NCBI GenBank assembly: GCA_030017395.1
Contig: JASEIZ010000057.1
Coordinates: 1 to 10,352, forward strand
DNA: 10,352 nt
Source of the DNA: Desulfobacterales bacterium
Lineage (GTDB): Bacteria > Desulfobacterota > Desulfobacteria > Desulfobacterales > ETH-SRB1
Reading direction: 5' to 3'
Positions 5,890 to 10,352 of this stretch are shown here, one piece after another. Under the pieces are notes generated by a model that had not been told where the DNA came from, ran no database searches, and was given only the letters and a program-made list of their open reading frames with translations. Position 1 is the stretch's first letter, and every line of letters begins with the position of its first letter. Made by a program: the position numbers and the translations under genes.

Positions 5890-5904
5890 TTTTTCGAGAA
5901 CAGT

Positions 5905-5924
5905 AGCAGGAATGAGCAGGAATG
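5905..5924. repeat. 10-bp tandem duplication
   Basis: AGCAGGAATG is repeated directly at 5905-5914 and 5915-5924, between the RAYT right end and the 117-aa gene. It may be a slippage or insertion-repair scar; it also supplies two weak AGGA-like sites upstream of ATG 5938. Confidence 0.6.
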
Positions 5925-5937
5925 GGTACTTATACTT

Positions 5938-6291
5938 ATGAATGATCAGGATATCTTTTATGACACAGCCAAGTTGTCACGCCCTGAGCAGGAGATCGTG
6001 CTGCGGAAGGCGCATTCCATCTGCGAGAGATGGTGGTTTGATAAGCTGGATTGCTTGGAAAGCTTTGCAAGGCAGCAGGTGAAAGGCATCTCATTCGAGG
6101 ACGCCATGGGCCACTTTGTCGAAGGTGCATTAATGAATGTCATCCACCGGCGACAAATACTCCCGTTGGATGAACGTCATTTGGAAGTTGGTTTTCGTTC
6201 GATGGAGTTACCTGTGGACTACTTCCTCTGGATTATCGTCCCACTAAAGCGTGCAGACGAAATCGTTATCGGAATGCCCCAACTGTTGTGA
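5938..6291 (+). CDS. Conserved-looking hypothetical protein, 117 aa
   Basis: I do not recognise a family. The product starts MNDQDIFYDTAKLSRPEQE, has a helical, Trp/Cys-containing middle (RKAHSICERWWFDKLDCLES), a HFVEGALMNVIHRR stretch and a hydrophobic PVDYFLWIIVPL near the C-terminus. No signal peptide or clear membrane span is seen. The codon use looks like a real gene. The start lacks a clear ribosome binding site, and the frame is open upstream into the RAYT right end, so the original start could have been lost by the insertion. The stop TGA overlaps the ATG of a truncated ORF (TGATG), hinting at a former operon. Confidence 0.55.
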   Translation: MNDQDIFYDTAKLSRPEQEIVLRKAHSICERWWFDKLDCLESFARQQVKGISFEDAMGHFVEGALMNVIHRRQILPLDERHLEVGFRSMELPVDYFLWIIVPLKRADEIVIGMPQLL

Positions 6292-6350
6292 TGAAGCCAT
6301 TGGAAAAGCCATGGCTGGGACTTGCGAGACGGGGACTTGCGGGATATTAG
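6291..6350 (+). pseudogene. 19-codon 5' gene fragment ended by repeat R1
   Basis: ATG 6291 overlaps the preceding stop. The frame reads MKPLEKPWLGLARRGLAGY and stops at TAG 6348-6350, which belongs to repeat R1. Coupled ATG starts of this kind usually mark a real downstream gene; here only the first 10 or so codons look non-repetitive. The family cannot be told from so few residues. Confidence 0.35.
6317..6341. repeat. Direct repeat of GGGACTTGCG
   Basis: GGGACTTGCG occurs at 6317-6326 and 6332-6341, just at the left edge of R1. GGGACTTGC recurs at 10130-10138 next to R3, and CAGACTTGCG precedes R2 at 8577. The motif thus marks the left flank of all three repeat copies. Confidence 0.6.
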
Positions 6351-6567
6351 TTTATAAGTTGACGTGGCAATTGAACTAAAAGAACGTTGTTGACCCCGGT
6401 TATATAAAAACAAACATGATTTCACCCCAGTACATCTGCCGGAGCTACCCTGTTAAATACGCTACGCTGTCCTTCGGAATTGAACAGGGCACGGCGGGGC
6501 AGGCAGGGCTATGTTGAATAATTGTAAGGAGAAAGGGCATAAAGGTCTGCGCTTTTCACAACAAAAG
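6346..6567 (+). repeat. Dispersed repeat copy R1 (222 bp)
   Basis: The sequence starts ATTAGTTTATAAGTTGACG and ends CACAACAAAAG. The first ~103 bp match R2 (8590-8693) with only two substitutions and one 1-bp indel. The second part (from about 6506) also matches R2 well. R1 carries about 50 extra bases between the two parts, containing a palindrome at 6448-6489. The segment TTGTTGACCCCGGTTATATA resembles promoter elements but with poor spacing. The minus strand can be read as YNRGQQRSFSSIATST in both copies, but there is no sign that it is a gene. Confidence 0.85.
6448..6489. repeat. REP-like palindrome inserted in R1
   Basis: CCCTGTT (6448-6454) pairs with AACAGGG (6483-6489), extending to about 10 of 11 pairs, with an inner GCTACGCTGTCCTTCGGA loop. 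It is absent from R2, so it was probably inserted into R1, or lost from R2. It has the look of a REP-type element mobilised by a RAYT. Confidence 0.6.
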
Positions 6568-6761
6568 ATCAACATCCGAGTTAAAAGAAGCTATTATCTC
6601 CGTTGTCGCCATTCTAAACAAGCATTAGAGAGGCGAGATCTACTGATTGGCTGAAACCGGATGACAAAGAGAACCACGAAACACATGAAAGAGTATAACC
6701 CCCTATAGAGCGAGTATTTGGTGTAATTCGTGAATTTCGCGTTTAACAAACGGGAGCAACT
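6568..6761. other. Leader region of the second AlbA_2 gene
   Basis: No gene is seen. Near the end, AACCACGAAACACATGAA and GTAATTCGTGAATTTCGCG form a loose inverted pair of the CCACGAA type often seen between genes in environmental bacteria. CGGGAG, 8 bp before ATG 6762, is a good ribosome binding site. I see no confident promoter. Confidence 0.45.
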
Positions 6762-8489
6762 ATGCACACTATAGCCGAAATTAATCTTCTTTTAGATGAT
6801 CTGGACGAACTGCCTGCCGATGATTTGGAAGATCAGGAACTGGACTTCAAGGAGTGGAACAACCGAAGCAGAAAGGACGCGGTGAATCTGGTAGTTGAGA
6901 TGGCGATCTGTATGGCCAACGGCGGAGGTGGAACCGTTGTTTTCGGAGTTAAAGATAATGTTGTTGGGCGTAAAAAGGCAATCATCGGTGTACCTGATGA
7001 GATTGATTTGAATCGTCTTAAAAAAGCCGTTTATGATTCCACCGATCCTAAGCTGACACCTGGTTTTGAAGAACTTCGAGTTCCAGAAGGGGCCGGAAGA
7101 ATTATCGTCATGTTTGTTTACCCCGGCCTTCCTCCTTATACGGACACATCCGGCCGCGGTAAAATCCGCATAGGAAAGGACTGTCAGCCGCTCACAGGAA
7201 CCCTGCGTCGACGAATCATGATAGAAACCGGCGAAACGGATTATACTGCCACGAAGCTTTCAGGCTCTGCGGAATCCCATATTTCGGCAGCGGCCATGGA
7301 ACATTTAAGAGATTTCGCACGTAAAGAGCAAGCCCCAGAGGATCTTCTGGAATTGAGTGACATTGACCTGCTATCCACGCTTGGGCTTATAGCAGGCAAT
7401 CGCCTTACCTTGGCAGGCCTGCTGCTTGCCGGTAAAAAGTCTTCCATAAAAACCTTTTTATCAGGCTATGGCTGGACCCACCTTCGCATGAAATCCGATA
7501 CTCAATATTCAGATCGGATGGATGGGCAGGAAGCCCTGCTTGTGGCACTGGAGCGAATAACCGACCGGATTATGGCAGACAACCCCATTACTACCGTTGA
7601 ACAGGGATTATTTCACTTTGAATATCGCTCTTATCCTGAAGTTGCCCTTCGTGAAGCCCTGATGAATGCATTTTGCCATTCAGACTATCAAATAGCTGCC
7701 CCGCTCATAATTAAACAATTCCCCGATAAAATTGAAATATCAAATGCCGGAGGTTTTATCGGTGGTATCTCCCCCGACAATATCCTTCATCACATGCCGG
7801 TTGCCCGCAATCCACTCCTGGTAGAGGCCATGACACGTCTCCGCCTCATAAATCGCAGCAACCTGGGTATTCCGAGAATGTTTACGGCCATGCTAATCGA
7901 GGGCAAGGAACCACCTCTAATATCTGATCACGGAGACTCTGTATCACTTATATTCATGGCTGGAGAAATGTCTGTTCTTTTCCGAATGTTTGTAGCGGAA
8001 GAAGGCAAAAAAGGTCGTATTCTTTCTTTAGACCACCTGCTTATCATTCAATACTTACTGGGACATTCGGAGATAGACACCACCATCGCAGCCAGAATTT
8101 GTCAACGACGTAAAAGTGAGATAAGGGAAATCCTGAGCAGAATGGAAAGTAATTTTGGCTATCTTGAACGATGCGGAACAGGTCGAGGGACTTACTGGAT
8201 GCTGCATCAGGAGTTATACAGGAAAATTGGCACCGCTCACATTTCAGTATGGAATCGTCGCATTGAGCGTGAAACCGCTAAGACTCGTATTTTAAGCATA
8301 TTGAAACAGAGAGCGAAACATGGTGAAAGTGGTCTTTCCAACGCTGAAATTCGAAAGATCACAAGAGCTAGCCGAGATCAGGTAAAACGGTTTATGGCTG
8401 AACTGAGAGACGAAGGATCTGTTAATACAAGCGGAAAAGGTGCTGGTACGGTCTGGGTATATGCCCGAAAAGAAAATGGTAGAAAATAA
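6762..8489 (+). CDS. Second AlbA_2 / HATPase_c_4 protein
   Basis: This 575-aa protein has the same plan as the 3100-4713 gene but is clearly diverged. The AlbA_2 domain has QELDFKEWN (25-33) and MAICMANGGGGTVVFGVKD (47-65). The ATPase-like part shows REALMNAFCHSDYQ (297-310; Glu298 and Asn302), then FPDKIEISNAGGFIGG. Around 405-575 two helix-turn-helix-like parts follow (HSEIDTTIAARICQRRKSEI and SNAEIRKITRASRDQVKRFM). It appears intact with a good ribosome binding site (GGGAG). It stands alone between direct repeats R1 and R2, which makes a 2.4-kb repeat-bounded unit. Biochemical function is unknown; DNA binding is likely from the C-terminal domains. The Schlafen-like fold could also indicate an RNA-directed role. 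Confidence 0.85.
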   Translation: MHTIAEINLLLDDLDELPADDLEDQELDFKEWNNRSRKDAVNLVVEMAICMANGGGGTVVFGVKDNVVGRKKAIIGVPDEIDLNRLKKAVYDSTDPKLTPGFEELRVPEGAGRIIVMFVYPGLPPYTDTSGRGKIRIGKDCQPLTGTLRRRIMIETGETDYTATKLSGSAESHISAAAMEHLRDFARKEQAPEDLLELSDIDLLSTLGLIAGNRLTLAGLLLAGKKSSIKTFLSGYGWTHLRMKSDTQYSDRMDGQEALLVALERITDRIMADNPITTVEQGLFHFEYRSYPEVALREALMNAFCHSDYQIAAPLIIKQFPDKIEISNAGGFIGGISPDNILHHMPVARNPLLVEAMTRLRLINRSNLGIPRMFTAMLIEGKEPPLISDHGDSVSLIFMAGEMSVLFRMFVAEEGKKGRILSLDHLLIIQYLLGHSEIDTTIAARICQRRKSEIREILSRMESNFGYLERCGTGRGTYWMLHQELYRKIGTAHISVWNRRIERETAKTRILSILKQRAKHGESGLSNAEIRKITRASRDQVKRFMAELRDEGSVNTSGKGAGTVWVYARKENGRK

Positions 8490-8490
8490 A

Positions 8491-8553
8491 TAGTGTGCGC
8501 CAAAAACTGCGCCATTATCATGAAAAATGGTACAGTTTTTAGTGTATGCACTA
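8491..8553. repeat. Long interrupted inverted repeat after the second AlbA_2 gene
   Basis: Three paired blocks face each other in order: TAGTG/CACTA, AAAAACTG (8502-8509)/CAGTTTTT (8533-8540), and CCATT (8512-8516)/AATGG (8526-8530), separated by small bulges. It begins 1 bp after the stop codon. There is no T-run, so it is not a plain terminator. TAGTGTATGCACTA at the right is itself nearly palindromic. It could be an mRNA 3' structure, a recombination site or an operator. Confidence 0.65.
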
Positions 8554-8589
8554 ATAAGCGCCCCAATATAATCGGACAGACTTGCGTCC

Positions 8590-8760
8590 ATTAGTTTATA
8601 AGTTGACGTAGCAATTGAACTAAAAGAACGTTGTTGACCCCGGTTATATAAAAGCAAACATGATTTCACCCCAGTACCATCTGCCGGAGCTACAGGGCAG
8701 GCTATGTTGAATAATTGTAAGGATAAAGGGCGTAAAGGTCTGTATTTTTCACAACAAAAG
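8590..8760 (+). repeat. Dispersed repeat copy R2 (171 bp)
   Basis: This is the same sequence and orientation as R1 (6346-6567), lacking the ~50-bp palindromic insert. The near-identity of the first 104 bp shows recent duplication or active conservation. R1 and R2 start 2244 bp apart and bracket the second AlbA_2 gene. Confidence 0.85.
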
Positions 8761-8777
8761 GGAATATTGTCTGAAAC

Positions 8778-9004
8778 ATGAATGAGCAAATAAATAAAGG
8801 CGAGATACTCATATATCAGACGGAAGACGGACAAACGTCTTTAGAGGTTAACCTGTCTGGCTGGATACTCATCAGATGGCTAATCTTTTTCAACGAGACA
8901 GAACCGTTGTTGTCAGGCACATAAGTAATATTTATAAAACCGGTGAATTGTTGCCAGATTCAACCTGTGTCTTGGACGGCATAAAAAACCTTGGGGATAT
9001 TTAG
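8778..9004 (+). pseudogene. rhuM-family 5' remnant with frameshift
   Basis: ATG 8778 opens MNEQINKGEILIYQTEDGQT, SLEVNL, then goes out of frame around 8852 and stops at TAA 8922-8924. The other frame continues VWLDTHQMANLFQRDRTVVV, RHISNIYKTGELLPDSTC and ends at TAG 9002-9004. This matches the first ~75 residues of RhuM proteins with a small deletion before VWL. After DSTC the family similarity ends. The stop is directly followed by the ATG of the intact rhuM (TAGATG). It was probably an independent rhuM gene, as it is only moderately similar to its neighbour. Confidence 0.8.
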
Positions 9005-10045
9005 ATGAAAAAAAATAAAAAAATACCAGACAATCAGATTACCGTATATCAAACACCAGATGGGAAGATTAATATCGAAGTGTTGTATGCTAATGAAAAC
9101 ATCTGGCTGCCTCAAAAACGAATGGCGGAACTGTTTGGGTGTAGCGCAGACAACATATCTTTGCATCTGAAAAATATCTATAAAGAGAAAGAACTCGATG
9201 AGTTGTCAACTGCCGAGGTTTTCTCGGTAGTTCAAATTGAAGGAACAAGGGAGATTACCCGGAGCGTGACCTGCTATTCTTTAGAGGCGATTATTGCAGT
9301 GGGGTATCGGGTAAATTCGGAACGTGGTACGCAATTTCGGCAATGGGCAATAACAATTCTCCAGAAATATATACATAAAGGTTTTGCCATCGACAGCGAC
9401 CGCTTTAAATACGGTTCCCGCTTCAGCACCCGGTTTTTTGATGATTTGCTTGAAGAAATCAGGGATATCCGTTCAAGCGAAAGAATGGCATATCAAAAAA
9501 TTACAGATATTTATGCAACTTCGATCGACTATTCTGCTAAGGCAGAAGATACAAAAACGTTTTTTGCCACGGTTCAAAACAAACTGCACTTTGCCATTAC
9601 AGGGCAAACTGCCGCCGAAATAGTCGCCAAACGGGCAGATAGCGCAAAGCCTAATATTGGATTAACATCATGGAGAAAAGGTCCCAAAGGTAAAATCATG
9701 CCAAGCGATGTTTCCATTGCCAAAAATTATTTAAACAAACCGGAACTTGATCAACTTAACCGCATCGTCACGATGTATCTTGATTATGCGGAATTACAGG
9801 CTGTTCGTAATATTCCAATGTATATGAAAGACTGGATTGAAAAGCTGAATGCCTTTTTAAAATTCAGCGAATATGAAATTCTGACCAATGCCGGTTCAAT
9901 TAGCCATGAAGTTGCTTTAGCTTTGGCGCATAAGGAATATGAAATTTTCAAGAAAGACCAGGATAAAAATTACATTTCCGATTTTGACCGCGAAGTAAAA
10001 ATGCTTTTAGATAAAAACAAAGATGATGGAAGTGAGCATGAATAG
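9005..10045 (+). CDS. rhuM: RhuM-family protein (intact)
   Basis: The 346-aa product has the family's usual length and layout. At the N-terminus: ITVYQTPDGKINIEVLYANE, then the helix-turn-helix-like LPQKRMAELFGCSADNISLH (35-54) and LKNIYKEKEL. The RhuM core has CYSLEAIIAVGYRVNSERGT and QFRQWAITILQKYIHKGFAID (about 90-133). The C-terminal half has NKLHFAITGQTAAEIV..R and LNKPELDQLNRIV, a domain shared with Fic-associated and restriction-linked proteins. The family was named in Salmonella SPI-3; its biochemical role is not settled, and it often lies in or beside type I restriction loci. GGGGAT about 10 bp upstream is a usable ribosome binding site. Its stop overlaps the start of an hsdR fragment (ATGAATAG), supporting a former rhuM-hsdR operon. 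Confidence 0.88.
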   Translation: MKKNKKIPDNQITVYQTPDGKINIEVLYANENIWLPQKRMAELFGCSADNISLHLKNIYKEKELDELSTAEVFSVVQIEGTREITRSVTCYSLEAIIAVGYRVNSERGTQFRQWAITILQKYIHKGFAIDSDRFKYGSRFSTRFFDDLLEEIRDIRSSERMAYQKITDIYATSIDYSAKAEDTKTFFATVQNKLHFAITGQTAAEIVAKRADSAKPNIGLTSWRKGPKGKIMPSDVSIAKNYLNKPELDQLNRIVTMYLDYAELQAVRNIPMYMKDWIEKLNAFLKFSEYEILTNAGSISHEVALALAHKEYEIFKKDQDKNYISDFDREVKMLLDKNKDDGSEHE

Positions 10046-10103
10046 AATAACCGAATCCGAAATAGAAAAATTTGCCATCGTTGAGCGGCTTCAGGGATAT
10101 TAG
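10038..10103 (+). pseudogene. hsdR: 5' fragment of a type I restriction endonuclease gene (hsdR)
   Basis: ATG 10038 lies within the last codons of rhuM. The frame reads MNRITESEIEKFAIVE and then RLQGY before TAG 10101-10103. The M.(R/Q)ITE.(E/D)IE.FAI start is typical of HsdR, which would continue L...GYQYIYGPDIAPDG. Only about 21 codons remain; after them the sequence joins repeat R3. The hsdM and hsdS genes are not in the window. The match rests on a short but characteristic motif. Confidence 0.65.
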
Positions 10104-10116
10104 TTTATGAGTTGAC
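10094..10116 (+). repeat. Partial third repeat copy R3
   Basis: GGGATATTAGTTTATGAG followed by TTGAC matches 22 of 23 bases of R1's left edge (6341-6363), including the TAG stop. Beyond 10116 it diverges from R1 and R2. GGGACTTGC follows at 10130-10138, the motif that precedes R1. Confidence 0.7.
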
Positions 10117-10352
10117 AAGGGAGATATTCGGGACTTGCTAAACTATTGAAACTCCCTTCGGCCCCGCTGGAACAGAATCTTCGTTTTACTTTGTCCTGAA
10201 AAGCCTGGTCCTTTGGGCCAGGTCAGAGATAGATGGCTTTGCCTTGGAGTTTTGTGTCTAAAATCACAAACTCCAAGCACCAAATCTCAAATAAATCTCA
10301 AATTACAATATTCAATGACCAAAACTTTTCAGGGCAAGACATTGTTTGGATT
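10117..10352. other. Intergenic region with two hairpins, no gene
   Basis: No coding frame is convincing. CCTGGTCC (10204-10211) pairs with GGGCCAGG (10215-10222) with one wobble. TTGGAGTTTTGTG (10244-10256) pairs with CACAAACTCCAA (10265-10276) with a single bulged T. The following CACCAAATCTCAAAT-type low-complexity sequence, on the minus strand TTTGGTGCTTGGAGTTTGTG, is of a kind I know as dispersed intergenic repeats in environmental bacteria. Confidence 0.5.

Larger units (their letters stand above)
4846..5895 (+). mobile_element. Complete RAYT element (IS200-like) with inverted hairpin ends
   Basis: The left end reads GAAAAATGGGGTCAAGTCT; the right end, read on the minus strand, gives GAAAAAGGGGTCAAGTCT. 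Each end also folds into its own hairpin (GGGTCAA with TTGACCC). The single gene between them is a REP-associated tyrosine transposase. The left end coincides with a perfect 9-bp palindrome in the target (CATTTTTCA, CAAA loop, TGAAAAATG; 4832-4853). The element interrupts the second helicase-type fragment at codon 11-12. Exact boundaries are uncertain by a few bases because target and ends share GAAAAA. Confidence 0.75.

Noticed and set aside
8491..8553. Integron attC site
   Set aside because: Bulged hairpin geometry is suggestive, but the conserved attC core ends (GTTRRRY and RYYYAAC) are not present.
8292..8834. 180-codon minus-strand ORF
   Set aside because: It overlaps the end of the AlbA_2 gene, the inverted repeat and R2 in antisense; it has no family motif and its composition is that of a shadow frame. 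Part of it (YNRGQQRSFSSIATST) recurs in R1 only because the DNA repeat recurs.
9384..9623. 79-codon plus-strand ORF inside rhuM
   Set aside because: Shadow of the rhuM frame; no independent ribosome binding site or motif.

Overview
The window looks like a chromosomal stretch of a moderately AT-rich, anaerobic, probably Desulfobacterota-type bacterium. I infer this from the MobA and short MoaE proteins, the RAYT with GGGGTCAAG-type end hairpins, and the mix of RhuM, BRO, AlbA_2 and restriction-type genes. No rRNA or tRNA gene that would settle the taxonomy was seen.

Layout. Positions 1-1048 are ordinary housekeeping: the tail of an unidentified gene, then mobA and moaE, closely packed, for molybdenum cofactor synthesis. 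From about 1050 to the end the window is an accessory region full of intact, truncated and frameshifted genes typical of defence islands. In order: an ORF6N-domain remnant; a truncated BRO-N (phage antirepressor-like) gene; about 540 bp of AT-rich spacer; a type IIG restriction-modification 5' remnant; a frameshifted 5' remnant of a PLD/helicase-type gene; an intact AlbA_2/HATPase_c_4 (Schlafen-like) gene; a second, very short 5' remnant of the same helicase-type gene, cut by a complete RAYT element (IS200-like tyrosine transposase between two matching hairpin ends); an unknown 117-aa gene; a truncated 19-codon ORF; a dispersed repeat (R1); a second intact AlbA_2 gene; a second repeat copy (R2); a broken rhuM; an intact rhuM; and an hsdR start fragment ending in a third partial repeat (R3).

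What ties it together. At least five genes are represented only by 5' ends that keep the start codon: a type IIG RM enzyme, the helicase-type gene twice, rhuM, and hsdR. Several are translationally abutted to the next gene (TGATG, TAGATG, ATGAATAG). The window therefore reads as a defence-gene graveyard in which three apparently intact regulators or effectors (two AlbA_2 proteins and one RhuM) survive. The second AlbA_2 gene lies between two near-identical direct repeats and could be lost or gained by recombination. The repeat supplies the stop codon (GGATATTAG) that ends two truncated ORFs. Palindromes inside the BRO-N gene and inside the ORF6N remnant share the centre ACAATTTGT. I see no obviously new complete multi-gene system; the repeat-bounded AlbA_2 cassette and the systematic survival of 5' ends are the most unusual signals.
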